Notes: a model not told the origin generated them from the letters alone. Counted from the stretch's first letter, positions 48,524 to 60,311 are shown. The stretch: 64,000 bases of DNA from Balanoglossus misakiensis (GCA_040954595.2 CM082598.2:2790001-2854000), one strand, 5' to 3'. Translations and numbers: made by a program.

Positions 48524-49933
48524 ATGAAGTTATTCTTGCTTCTCGTTTGCACAGTGTATGTGTCGTACAGTCAGGTTGGTTATTATACAGTTTTACACGC
48601 TACATGTATTTAACATTCATACCATCAATTGGAGCTTAAACTAAAACATGTGAAATGTCAGTATTATACCGGTATGTGTGAGGGCTTCCAATTGAAAAAA
48701 AGTACACGTACAGCCTATTAAGCAGAAGATACTTACAAAATGTTTGCTAGAAATTGTCGCTAAAATCTTTTTGGGTAAAAGTTGTAAATTTCTGTTAACT
48801 GGCAATTCCCGAATTTCTGCAATGAATGTCAAATATTAAACGAATGCTTTGATTGCTTGCTAAAACATTTCTTTTTTTCATTTCATTTCCAACAAAGGCA
48901 TATGACTTAGCACGTAAGTAAAATATCTTTTAATTATACATTCGACTTCAAGATGGTGGTGGGTTGGTATTGACAACACTTGTCCGTTATAAACAATATA
49001 TTCAGTGTTTGAAAGTATGTCCGTAAGGTTATTTCTAAAAGTTTAATAATTCTGACCATTTTTACACCCTGAATATCAGACAGTATTGATGTCTTTTCAT
49101 GTGCTGCATATTGTACAAAACTATGTCAAATCCTATAAATTCATGCATTTAGAGGTAGAATTATTAATCTTTAAAGCGTTTCTGGTGTTTTTCATCCTGC
49201 AGATAGCTTCACAGAATCTGTTGATGGTGACTGCATGTGTATGAAGTACGAAATCTACTGCCAGCAACCCAATAACGACCGCCCGTACTACGAGAATGCC
49301 GAAGCCCACTGCAATACGTTGTCAGTACAAGCTGGTGGCCCAACTGGCAAACTGGCTAACCTCAAAACCCAAGCACTGGACACGCTGGTTCGCACCGCCA
49401 TCGCGGACAACGGTTTGGACGGTCCTCCCTGCATCCAGAAGTACGGCTTCTGGATCGGACTGACCGACACACTGACCGAGGATGAATACGTCTGGAGCGA
49501 CGGCGACGCCCTCTGCTTGGACACCTGGACAAACTGGGCCCCCGACGAGCCCAACAACAACGTTAAGAAGGATTCAAATGGCCAGGACTGCGTACAGTTA
49601 TGGTAAGAGTATTTAACTTCTTGAGAATTCTGCCAATGAAGTCCCTGGTTCTCGCACTTTTTACTTTTTATACATGCGGATGATGCCGGTATATGGCAGT
49701 GTTGCTTATTTGGAATCTTGTACTTGAAAGCAAGTTCGTAATTATATTGCTAATATATGGAATATGGATGGCTATTGCTGCGATTATTTTACTTATCTAT
49801 GTAGCTATATTACAGTATTACACTTTATTTGCTTTTGTTTTCCAGGTACAGATTTGGGTATGCTGGTATGTGGGACGATGAGTACTGTAACCGTAGACCG
49901 AAAGGTTTCATCTGTGAAATTCCAGGTATGTAG
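48524..49933 (+). CDS. Secreted C-type lectin, single carbohydrate-recognition domain (4 exons, 184 aa)
   Basis: Exons: 48524-48574 (signal peptide MKLFLLLVCTVYVSYSQ), 48898-48913 (a 16-nt micro-exon), 49203-49602 and 49846-49933. The junction phases agree, and the sum is 185 codons with stop. The product is a small secreted protein with one CTLD: W-I-G-L in the core, the E-P-N calcium/sugar tripeptide (D-E-P-N-N-N), W-D-D-E in place of the usual W-N-D, and Cys pairs including C-V-Q-L-W and the final F-I-C-E. EPN with a WND-type segment indicates Ca-dependent mannose-type binding. An N-terminal Cys-containing segment (D-C-M-C) is typical of long-form CTLDs. Such proteins serve recognition or innate immunity in marine invertebrates. 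The last exon either stops at TAG (49931-49933) after C-E-I-P-G-M, or uses AG|GTATGT at 49925 as a donor to a further exon. AATAAA occurs near 50713. Confidence 0.85.
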
Positions 49934-51320
49934 ACCCCTGCATCGATATGTAATTAAGGAAAAGGCCAATTTTAGCATCAGTATAGTGTAGAATTAGACA
50001 TGTGATAAAAAATATATAGCTAAGACTGGTCTCGTGGGGTTCGGAAAATATATACACTATTGCTTCAAAGCAATACACCCTAGATGTATCGTTCTGTTAT
50101 CCCGATGTAAACTTGCTCTCAGTCTATGGGCTTCATTATTTCATAATTAATAATTTCAGAAAATTTTGTTCCGAGTCTCTCTAAGTAGCATGTGTGGAGA
50201 ATGGCGTTAGCTTGGTGGATGGTACTAACTGAAACCAGAAGCCAATCGCTGAATACAAAACTCAGCTCAGTACCACAAACTTGCTCAAAAAGCTAGCAAA
50301 TACAGGAAAAATATTGAAATTCTTTATAAAGACAAAAATTCACCAAGCGACTAGAGGGCTAAGCTTAATCCCAGCGCTCAGTGTTTCCGTCAAACCAGGA
50401 ATTTTGTGAATATCCCCACGCCCTTTTGGTCATATACTGAGCGACAAACCCTGACTGTCATCTTCTGTGTGTTGTCTTTGCTTTCAGATCCATATTGCCA
50501 TAGCGCTTCCATGATAGGGTAAACGTCCATAGTGCATAAAAGTACTTGAAGATACCACGAGCAAACTGGACAACACAACGAAATCACCAACTTTATCAAA
50601 TGAAAACGCATGCATTCATGTTCACCATAGAGTGCCATACATTATTTTAGAGCAAAGCAAATTTCTGTAAAATATCAGCAAAGCAAGATATTATTGTATG
50701 TGTAACATATTTAATAAACAATATATTAAACCCTGAATAAACAATATATTAAACTCTGATTTAACTCAAGTATTGTACTCTATATTGTTTGTGCAACTCT
50801 CTCTCTCTCTCCTCTCTCTCACTCACTCACTCATTCACAGGGTGATGTTAAATTGGTTGCACTTTCCCGCTCACTATCTCCAAATCATTCTCCCTAAGTC
50901 AAAGTTCCAAGTCTGCCGTCACTATACGCCAAGGCAGTGGAAAACATCAAGTAACGCTATAATGATAATATCGTGACAGTCATGTATTCCATACCCCCTA
51001 ATGATTTTGAAATAATTCCAGATATGTAAATTTTTATTTTACCTGGTATATGTTGCTGTGACATTAAATGTACTAAAGGGGCGCTTAAACAAAAATGGTC
51101 CTACTAATGCGTTTGAAACTTGAGGGTAGTCAATTGTATCATGATGTGACGAAATCACAGGTTCATATTTGCGGCAAGTTCAAATATGTTGATGTGACAA
51201 GCGTGTCTGTGAGTGGTCGGCTGGTCAATATATTCGGAAATAATTAAACCGACACTTTGCTCTCTGTGCGTACAACATCAAGAAACAGGACATCGCTTCT
51301 AGGCGACAAGGTGATGAAAC
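49934..51320. other. Intergenic between lectin and receptor
   Basis: Lectin 3' UTR region with AATAAA near 50713 and a CT/CACT microsatellite at 50796-50838. No gene recognised. Confidence 0.5.
50796..50838. repeat. CT/CACT microsatellite
   Basis: (CT)n followed by CACT units. Confidence 0.85.
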
Positions 51321-52691
51321 ATGAACGGGGAATCCAACTACTCAACCGGTGAACGTGACATCTCAGCGCTCGAGAAAACTGTCTGTATCGTTTATATTCT
51401 GCTGTCGGTCAGTATCGTTCCGGTGAATCTTGTCGTCATTGGCACCGTCGTTTCTGTGAGATCACTGCGCGTGCCCACCAACTGGTTTATGTGTAGCCTG
51501 TCGGTGGCTGACCTTCTCGTGGGAGCCATCGTATTACCCGTTGCCGTTATCTTGATACTCGAGCCGGCGATAACATCTAGCAGGGAATTTTGCATGTTCA
51601 GCCTCTGTCTGTCGTACACAGCTGGCATCGCCTCTATTGTCAATTTCATAGGTAAGCCAATCCCATCTCATGTTGAAGGAACATCACTCACCAGTGTTTC
51701 ATCTATGGCTTAAAGTTGGAGATATTGCATTTCCCGCTTGCCTGGCAAGGGGGATGGCATATTACCCCTGATGACGACATCCTGGATGGAGCACTGAATA
51801 ACTTTTGACATGAATGTAGTTGAGTTTTTAAATTAGTTTTCCCAATATGCCTTCAATAGCGAACTACAAACACCTTTCAATTCTCGTCCTCAAGGTTTAA
51901 CCATAGACCGCTTCATCGCAATCCGATCGCCGCTGAGGTACCTTTCGATCATCACTGGACGGCGCAGTGCTCTTATTATCGCCAGTCAGTGGTTGTTTGC
52001 TGTGCTCTACGGTTTTGCCCCCGCCATGGGATGGAACAACTTGTCCAGCGAGATGGAGTTAGGCACATGTGAGCATGCCATCATCACGACCATCGAGTAC
52101 AGCCTAGTCGCCATATTTGGGGTAATCATTCCGACGCTGACGTTCGTCTCAGTAACTTACTACATAACTCTAGCCGCGGCCCACCGTCAGATTAAAAGAG
52201 TCAACGCCACAACTGTGTCCAGAGTACAGTTTGAATCGAATCAAAGTCGGTGTCCCCACAAACACTACAAGGTCACTAAAACTCTATTCCTGCTGGTCAT
52301 GGTCACCTACGTCTGTTGGCTGCCCTTCGCCATCCTCTGCGAAGTCCGCAAGATCACGTTTCACACGGACAAGGATAAGTATGACGACAACGCTGCGCTG
52401 ATGTACAATGTGAACCTATGTCTCAGCGTCTTCGCATACATCTCCGCTCTGATAAACCCGCTAGTGTACACCTACGGTAACAGGGACCTAAAGCAAGCCA
52501 TAGCGGGGAAAATGTGGAAATTGCACCCTTGCAAGGGACATGGCACAACGGACACTGTTAACATCCCGAGGGAAGATTCATCTCATCCGGAAAACATGGT
52601 CAGATCCCAGACACTTTCTGATGTAACAGTTGTGCCTGATATCACAGATACAACAGAACTGGAACTACATGACAGTACTCCTAAATTATAA
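51321..52691 (+). CDS. Adenosine-receptor-like class A GPCR (2 exons, 375 aa)
   Basis: Exons 51321-51651 and 51895-52691, joined in phase 1 (ATAG|GTAAGC, cctcaag|GTTTA). All seven helices are present, with a short extracellular N-terminus carrying an N-glycosylation site (NYS). The best family cue is the block from TM3 through loop 2: D-R-F-I-A-I-R-S-P-L-R-Y, then I-I-T-G-R-R, then F-A-P-A-M-G-W-N-N. It parallels vertebrate adenosine receptors (DRYxAIRIPLRY, VTGxRA, TPMLGWNN). TM6 has C-W-L-P-F and TM7 N-P-L-V-Y. The cytoplasmic tail of about 60 residues is Ser/Thr-rich. Positions that contact adenosine in A1/A2 receptors are changed (Cys at 6.55, Ala at 6.52, Tyr at 7.43), so the ligand may differ. 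The coding intron lies just before DRF, near the position where vertebrate adenosine receptor genes are split. Confidence 0.87.
51692..51796. mobile_element. Degenerate foldback (MITE-like) element in receptor intron
   Basis: Ends CAGTGTTTCATC and GGATGGAGCACTG are imperfect inverted repeats and resemble the ends of the element at 54340-54561, with a similar internal CTGGCAAGGGGGAT stretch. It sits inside the intron of the adenosine-like receptor gene. Confidence 0.4.
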
Positions 52692-52789
52692 TACTATGCC
52701 TACCTTTATATTTCTGTTGATTACTGACAGTTGATCCACTAAATTGCATGTAATGATTTCATTGTTGATTATTTTTCATATTTGATGTT

Positions 52790-52815
52790 AATAAAAGTGT
52801 AAATGTCTCAATAAA
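52790..52815 (+). other. Polyadenylation signals AATAAA (two)
   Basis: AATAAA at 52790-52795 and again at 52810-52815, about 100 bp past the receptor stop codon. Confidence 0.7.
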
Positions 52816-54213
52816 TTTATGTCCCGTGGAAACATTGTTTAACTTTTTTAACAAGATATGGGCCATGTGTTGTGTGGTGTGTCACATTAGAATCCTCTAC
52901 CTAGACACAAAAGGTCACACACGGTCTCATGGAGTTTGGAAAATGGTCTATCGAGACCGGAGGAGACCAAGAGGGCCAGTCAACATGTCAGTCTCCAACA
53001 TGTTGTGGGAGATTGACATACTGTGTGAAACTGTCAAGTGTGGTCAGAAGTGCCTTGTTAACTACCTGGCAACAATTTGACATTTAATCTCCCTGATTCT
53101 AAGGCAAGGTCAATGACATACAATGATATCCGGGATTACCCGGATAGACCCATTGCTAATGGCTAATTTCAGCAGTTAATAAAACATCACGTGGGAGCTG
53201 ACTCATGGCAGTGAGAGGAAACAGTGTTTGACTTAGCCACGTGCACTTGTGGACACGTGCACACTTGGTTACCTTCAAGTGCAACACTTGGAGAAGTCAA
53301 TCTGATCGTTTTTAATGGTGGACGATCGAACATATTTCAGAAAGCTACCGAAATCATTTCAAAGTCCGTATTAATATAAATTAACTAACTAGAGTTAAGT
53401 ACATAGATGTAAAATTAACCTCTGATTGCACCAATATTCAGCTTTCATGATTTACAATTGTCCTATATGAAGTATGTGAAAATACCACACCAGATTATCT
53501 TTGCCTATACACTAAATTAAAACCAAAAAGGAAATGATTCCCATACATTTCAATAAAGATGACAAAGTGAGCTGTTTTATTGTGTGCTCTCGGTTATTAT
53601 TACTATAAATAATGTGATTTTCCCAATAAGTGAACCCATAAATGTCAAAGATACCTTGAGCTCTATAGACAACCAAACACAAGGTTGGCTAGAAATGCAA
53701 ATGCTGCCACTGGCTACTGGTATGCAACTATGCTTATGTGAACAATACTCGAGTTTTCGAGTTTCTCGCGAGACATACGAAAAGGAGGGTGAGCATGTAC
53801 TGTGCACACAGACTGAGAGTACGCGTTCAGTGACTGATAAGTTTATTATTATCCATACACTTTATTGTTCCATGACGCCCGTAGTCCAAGCTGCTTTCAC
53901 TATCACTCAGCGAACAACCCACCATGCGTTGTTCACCCTCAGCCTCGTTTTGAACTATTCTCGCGCTCCGTTCGAGAATCACGTTTCGGATCTCGAAAAC
54001 GGAGTATTGAGTTGTTAATCTGTTTCCTTAAAATATTTTGTTACAACGTCATAAAGCAAGCTGTCACTACTTGAGTAATGTCTGTCATGGGTAGACTGCC
54101 CAAGAGCATCTCCCATATCACAATACATCAATAAAAAAAACAAAAAAACAATAGATACCTGTCAGTGTCTTTACTAGTTCAATCCCAATTGATATATTTA
54201 AATAATAACACAT

Positions 54214-54340
54214 GATATTGATAGCAAGGGCAACATTACGATTTAAAGCCTGCACAAGGGATGGTGATCTCTGACCATAATATTGATGATCGCCCGAGCC
54301 GCGGGCTTCAAATCGTGATGTTGCCCTCGCTAATAATATC
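54214..54340. repeat. Foldback element with ~37-bp imperfect terminal inverted repeats
   Basis: The left arm (54214-54249) and right arm (54304-54340) are complementary over about 37 bp with a few mismatches (core AGGGCAACAT...ACGATTT). The centre is about 54 bp. It abuts the next element directly. Confidence 0.6.
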
Positions 54341-54561
54341 AGTGTTTCATTCAGATGGGGGGATGGGGGGGGGGATACACCCCCTGTTGAGTTGGCACCA
54401 ATTTGTCAAGGGGGGACCAGCACCCCTTAAAATGATGTCACTCACATGTTAAAGATATTACATCCCCCCTTGCCAGAATGGAATCCCTCACGAATATTCT
54501 GGCAAAGGGGGACATATCCCCCCCCCCATCCCTGCTGATACCATCCTGAATGAAACACTGT
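54340..54561. mobile_element. MITE-like element with CAGTGTTTCATTCA terminal inverted repeats
   Basis: CAGTGTTTCATTCA at the left end and its exact complement TGAATGAAACACTG at the right end bound a 222-bp segment. Complementarity continues imperfectly through G-runs on both sides, and a CTGGCA/TGCCAG hairpin lies in the centre. TAATAT flanks both sides and may be a 6-bp target duplication. There is no transposase frame, so it would be non-autonomous. Confidence 0.6.
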
Positions 54562-55926
54562 AATATATATGTCGAAAAAAACCTACCTGGCGGCAGCAGC
54601 CACAAACCGGAAACGACAGATGCAACACGCGGCAGACGTACAATAATAGAACAGCGCCACGCCACGGCCAAATTTCCACTCGGTGTGTGCAGGGAAGTCG
54701 ACGTCATTCATTTCACTCCGTTGAAACTGATCATCCCGCAGCTCACTTAGAGGTGACTCGGCCCGTATTCCATTCCAGTCCGACTTGTTTCAAAAGTATT
54801 TTGGCATCCAAATAAACACCGGCATCGCAATGAGGACATTCGTTATCGTCAAATTCACGTCTCATTCACATAGCCTTATCGTTTGCTCCGCCGCTGCAAC
54901 ATTTGACTATAAATAGCTACACAGTATACCGCGCACATTTCCTTCTGTCCTGATAAACACAGGCTATCGCTCGCAGAAAATAATGTAATAAACTTACCAC
55001 CAAACACAATGAATCTTCGTCTTGCATTCCATCCAAAATGGGTATGACAGAAAGTGAAGAAAGGGTCCTTGGTAAACACACACATATGCAGACGATATCC
55101 TGGCCTTGAAATTGTCCTTGGGGAAATATTGTCCGATCGCGCCACGAACAGAGTCAAATTCCACGTACCGTATTTCAGTATTTCCTGCATAATGTATCAA
55201 AATTCTGAATTGTATGGCAAACTATATCAGATATCCACAAAACGACATATTCTTGAGGATGTAAGGACTGCAACTTGGACAAAAAACTGTGATTTCTCTC
55301 CGTTCTTGTCCCGGTCCGGGTCACTGTCTCTCTTCACACGACTTCACTATGAAACTGAGTTGACTTCAGGTCATCTATTGTTATGCAAATTATTTCTCTC
55401 TCTATCTCGCATCAAGTATACGAGGCAGTTCGCAACATTGTTCATTTATTATCAAAAACAAGTCACATGTCGTATTTTAATGCTCACGAAAATTTTGAGA
55501 ACGGTTTATAAATTATAAACACCCATGATTCTCGCGTAAATATGCGAGAGTTTGACTTGCTACGCGTGTAGCAGTTCCTCTACGGATGTACAATCGGTAA
55601 AATGGAAACAATCGCCATTCAAATTGTGGATTTTTGGATTCTCCTTAGAACAAAAATCCGTGTTTTTAAATTCAATAATCAGAATAATTAGTGTACTTCA
55701 GTGAACTGGTCTAGTATCTCAGTAGCCGCATGTGTTGTCAACTTTTCCAGATACTAGACTACAATGAACCAAACGAAAGTAACTTTATTAAATGCACAAA
55801 AAATGAACCATATCTGTTTCGCATGAACGTACTGCGAACTGGCTGACAATAAGTGTTCAAATAAATGTTTTTAGAGGCAAACCATTAACGTCTCTTTTAC
55901 GGGGCCATTCTTCAAACTTCAGACAG

Positions 55927-56170
55927 AAGCGAAGTATCCACGTAACATAGCCAGCACAAGCACGATTTGTGAAATGTTCAGATTTAAATAAAACGAAGTT
56001 ATTTTAAAGAAGAAAAAAAAAGAAAAAATGCGAAAGCAAAAATGTGCTGGGTGGCGTCTGTGGAAATTGGGATGCTTGGAAGGAGTCGAACCTTCATAAT
56101 CCATGTGACAAATAGAACCTTTTCCGTTAAGGTACAAGCGATGTATCCACACAACATAGCCAGCACGAAG
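55927..56170. repeat. Pair of ~34-bp direct repeats flanking a tRNA-like segment
   Basis: 55927-55960 and 56136-56170 are near-identical (shared core GTATCCAC, then ACATAGCCAGCAC) and 209 bp apart. The tRNA-like sequence overlaps the right-hand copy. The pattern suggests a tandem duplication of a short interspersed element. Confidence 0.45.
56071..56141 (-). tRNA. tRNA-Asp(GTC)-like sequence (gene, pseudogene or SINE head)
   Basis: Read on the minus strand, 71 nt fold as a cloverleaf. D-stem CCTT/AAGG closes a loop containing GG. Anticodon stem TCTAT/ATGGA closes the seven-base loop TTGTCAC, giving anticodon GTC (Asp). The variable loop has four bases. The T-arm is perfect, GAAGG-TTCGACT-CCTTC, and provides an exact B-box (GGTTCGACTCC). 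Only five of seven acceptor pairs form (GCTTG/CAAGC), and the D-stem starts with C rather than G10, so a decayed tRNA or a tRNA-derived SINE is as likely as a working gene. Confidence 0.4.
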
Positions 56171-57055
56171 ACTTCACCTCGATTTCTAGACTTTATAGCT
56201 GCCTGTCTGGAGTCTGATGCAATCCTGGGAAATGCAGCGCATGGGTGGACGCTAGAGGGCGCTGTGTAACATTGAGAGTTCAGCACATAACAGTGCTTTT
56301 TATTAATTACATTTGATTGGAAATCGATTGTTCGAGATAGTGAGACGGTGAACGACCCCACACATATGCAGACACACACACAGCTAGTCACAGGACACAT
56401 ACATACATACATGCAGTCTCCTGAAAAACTAAACTGTCTCTCAAACTCTGGTCTTTTAGAATAACATTTATTTATTGAGAATGCAGTGTTTTTTGTTTTT
56501 TTTTGACAACACAAGAGTGATCATACTTCTCCCAATGCCTGTCAGTTTTTGAACACATCTGTACATTTTACAAAATGTCAGAAATTACTGGCATAATTCT
56601 ACTAGCTCAAACTTGGCTTAACCCTCGCAAGTGACCATGGTCTGGTCCAACTCCATTGTTTTCAATAGCACTGCTGGACCTTTGCAAATGGAAATAAGGT
56701 GAAAGGGATCAAAAAATTCCTGTCACTTTGGCAGTCTTATGGTGTATCCAACTATCTAGAATTTACTGTTGTCTTGAGCAAAATATGTGGAAAAGTATAA
56801 GACTTTTCTGAGGTACATACTACTACAATGGAAAACAAAGACTTTACCATACTGTTTTGACCATGGACTTCGAATGCTGGTGTTAGAACTGTTTATGTTT
56901 GCAACAAAATGAAAATATGCATAAAATACAAAGACATAACAAAATAAATTATCTCTGCTTTTTGCGCTTGTTTTGAAATGAAATGATATCACAAACCATA
57001 CACGTCGAAGACATAAGGATTGTTCCATTTGAAACTGTACACAGGGGTGGGAGGG

Positions 57056-59406
57056 CTAGGCTTCTGCTTTGACAATGTTCGCAGAATTGGAGACTGCTTC
57101 AGTGCCGTCGACCGCTTGAACACAGCGCCAGAGACCGTACGTCTTTCCGACCGTTGTCTGCCAAAGTCGTAAAGTACCGTCTTCCGAACCGCTGGCGTAG
57201 ATTTCGCCGTCAGGAGAGAACCGCACGCAGTGCACTGGACCAAAGTGCCCCTTGTATGATTCTGCAAAAGAAGATTGTTTCTCGGTGTTCATTTTCATGC
57301 AGTTAAGTGGGCTCTCTGATGGACTCCCCATACAGGAAGCCATCACGTTATCCAAGATGGCCGACAGGCATAAAAACAAAAGGCGCAGCAACATGGGGTC
57401 ACATTGAGGAAAATATATGATCTCGTATAACTAAACAAGCGCACTTTTCACAAACTCACTCCATTGCTTACCTAATTCTTGGCCGTTGGTGTAGTCAAAT
57501 TTGTAAATTTTGAAATCTTCACCGCCTGCAAGGAAGCAGTGTTTCTCCGGGTGAAGGGATGCTGAGAAGACTAGAGCAGGTGCTGTGAACGATTTGAGTT
57601 TTTCCAGACTGCAAAAAAAAAGGGGAAAAGTGACAAAATGAGAATTAGTGATCAGTGAGAACACTTTATTAGACGGGGTGTACAAACAATTGTGGCAGTT
57701 AGCTGACACTGGGCCAAACCATTGGTAGCGCAGGGTGTCCGGTTTATGATTGAAATATACAGTAACCTAGTAACACCATTAAATTTGAGCTTTGTCTTTC
57801 TGAACAGGAAAGACTAGTGCTTTCACCCCTCATCCCTGTATATGGACCAAACCACATCACTGTATATAATGGGACTGGACCAAAACTGGGTGTAGTACAG
57901 GGGGAGTGGGTGTATGCTCCTAAGTCAATCTCATCCATACTTTTCTATTCACTTACCTTTCACTGTCGTAGAAGGAGATGCAGTTGCCGTGCGTGACGAC
58001 CAGAATGCTGCCATCACTGCTGAAGTCAAGGCTTAGGTTGACAGATTCGAATTCTAGTCTCTTAATTTCGGTCTGCGTACCAACATCCCATAACCTGTGG
58101 AAGACACAAGCGACAATGAATCAACACAAATAACGACTTTTGGAAAGTAATCATATTGAAGAGAGAAACACTTGCACACAACACAGGCGAAAATAACATC
58201 TTTTTTTTTACTAAATACTCAACAATTTTCATCAATTACCTCACAGTTTTGTCCTCGGCAGCACTGATAATCGTCTTTCCATCTGGACACCAGAGGGCGT
58301 CCTTCAAATTGGAAGCATGTCCACTGAAAATGGTTGGTTCTGCATCTGGTTTATTGAGGTCAAATATTCGCAGGAGTTTCTCGTTGCTGCCAGTAAGTAG
58401 TTGGTTACCATCCTGGATATCAACAGAACACGATGATATCAAAATAATGTGATTTTTAGCAACAGGCTGCTATGTATGGATGTGCATCCAAACTAAAGTA
58501 AGAACATGTAATAGTCACATGACATGTATCATGTATGCACACCATGCAGATGTCTACACCAACCCACCTGTGAGAAGTCTACAGTCTTCACGATGTGTTT
58601 GTGCGTAAATGAGTGTACTTCGTCGCCTGTGATTGCGTTCCACACTTTGCTGGAAAAGAAACAGAAAAAGCACAATTAAGATGATTGTGGACTGGGTGAT
58701 TGTATAGGAGTATCATGCCATATCATGGCAGAAGATTCAACAGAAAGACTGAAGGACAGACTAACAAACCGACTGACTGACTGACTGACTGACAGACAGA
58801 CAGACAGACAGACAGACACAAACTATCAAACTCCATCACAGTCAGATACTTCCATGAAGTCTTGCCATCAAGTAGGTGTACACAAATGTATGCAGTTCTC
58901 CCCATAGGATAACTAAACTCAGCCAATTAATCAACACTACAACTTACGCTGTGAAATCAGCGGCTCCAGTAGCAGCTCTCTCAGCATCATTACTGAGTGT
59001 AGCTCCCCACACCGCTCCCTTGTGCCCCAGAAAGGTTCCTATCCAGTCACCTGTGTCACCCTGACGTAGCATTGGCTTGCCATCTGGGAAAAAATCAAAT
59101 CATTTGCGATCACTTCTATGATTTATCATACATTCTGGGTGAAGGCGAAACATACATGCGATGCGAATCGACATCACTGACAACAAAATGCTGCGTCTGC
59201 ATTTCCGGGATCGGTCAATGATGGGTCAAAATTCAACCTCGTTTCTTCAGCGGAAATTGAAAACATACTGAACTAATCTTACCTTTACACGCACTTATCA
59301 AGAAATATCCGTTTGGTGTGATTTTACTGAACGACAGATCCACAACGGGTCGCGTGTGACCGCTGCATGTGAGCGGTGTCTGTTTGGAACCGGTGGTGGC
59401 AGCCAT
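57056..59406 (-). CDS. STRAP: STRAP (UNR-interacting protein), WD40-repeat protein (7 exons, 331 aa)
   Basis: Exons in transcript order: 59283-59406, 58948-59083, 58568-58649, 58240-58412, 57957-58094, 57472-57608 and 57056-57261. All have GT-AG junctions with consistent phases, and the total is 332 codons with stop. The protein begins [20 protein letters not shown] and aligns with vertebrate STRAP along its whole length: [59 protein letters not shown], and G-T-L-R-L-W-Q-T. It forms a WD40 beta-propeller. STRAP binds the SMN complex and UNR, and in vertebrates dampens TGF-beta receptor signalling; it acts in the cytoplasm and nucleus in snRNP assembly. The product is about 20 residues shorter than the human protein because the acidic tail is replaced by a short Ala/Val ending. 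The start codon has A at -3 and G at +4. Confidence 0.97.
58773..58816. repeat. GACT/GACA microsatellite in STRAP intron 2
   Basis: (GACT)n passing into (GACA)n, located between the second and third coding exons. Confidence 0.9.
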
Positions 59407-60311
59407 TTTGGATGAAGAACAGCGCCCTCAGGCCACTGTGCTTCCGAAAGAATAAAGGTTACACAAAGGTCACTGAGACTCTGCCCAGAGAGTCTGTGGG
59501 ACAGCGTATTATAAGTTCGAATTCAAGAGATCAGAAGAAAATTTCAACAACAAAATGACATGGGTTTAAAATATTCATCAACACCGAAGAATAAACTCTT
59601 GAAATCAGCAGTTTTAGGGATCCTATAGTCGATGAAGGGGTAGGCCTACTACACGGTCAGGGCATAGGCCTATTTGGTTATTGGGGTGTGACGACCCAGT
59701 CACAAAAAGCGTTTATTGCTCGTTGCTTCTGACCAAGGCGATAAAATGTTCTGACTCGAGGCAGATCGGGAAACTGGGCTAAATTCCGACCGACATTTAA
59801 TCAGCAACCCCGAAAAAAAAAAAACAAGGCCAACAACTGAGACCTGAAAGCCTTGTCGAGCGGAACATACCCGACTAGCTTTACTAAAGTCCCGGGGTTA
59901 TACATCTAAGCGATAAAAGCTATAATAAGCAATTGTCCTTGCATACATCAGCTCATTGTCCGTCTATTTTCGGTTCGTGATTGTGTGGTAATGATATTCG
60001 AACATCAACCTTCATTGTATGCAGGTAACGCCACTGAATAACAAGTACAACTGCGGGTAGGCGTTCTTCTCACTGATACAGAAGTTGAGACTAGATTTGA
60101 CTACTGATGTGGCAAGGTGCAAAGCAATCTGATTAAAATCAGATGTAGAGAACGTAAAAAAAAACACGTCGCCGTTCCCTACATCTGATTTCGATTGGGT
60201 GCAAAGTACCATTTTCACTGATTTTAGCGGGCTAGTTATACTTTGCGAAACAACGAAACCACAAAAACAAAACAAAACACGAAACCCAAAATAGAGGAAA
60301 AGCAGTGTCTA
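59407..60311. other. STRAP upstream region
   Basis: Holds the STRAP promoter and 5' UTR. No TATA box is obvious. An inverted repeat occurs at 60137-60190. No gene recognised. Confidence 0.45.
60137..60190. repeat. 18-bp inverted repeat (one mismatch)
   Basis: AATCAGATGTAGAGAACG (60137-60154) pairs with CGTTCCCTACATCTGATT (60173-60190) around an 18-nt A-rich spacer. It lies immediately before the satellite array. Confidence 0.65.

Larger units (their letters stand above)
52816..57055. other. Intergenic with foldback and tRNA-like repeats
   Basis: No gene recognised. Contains nested inverted-repeat elements at 54214-54561, a tRNA-Asp-like sequence at 56071-56141 and associated direct repeats. 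The rest is A+T-rich unique-looking DNA and the STRAP 3' region. Confidence 0.5.

Noticed and set aside
60137-60190. Inverted repeat before the satellite as a rho-independent-type terminator
   Set aside because: The context is animal nuclear DNA; such terminators do not apply, so it is listed only as an inverted repeat.
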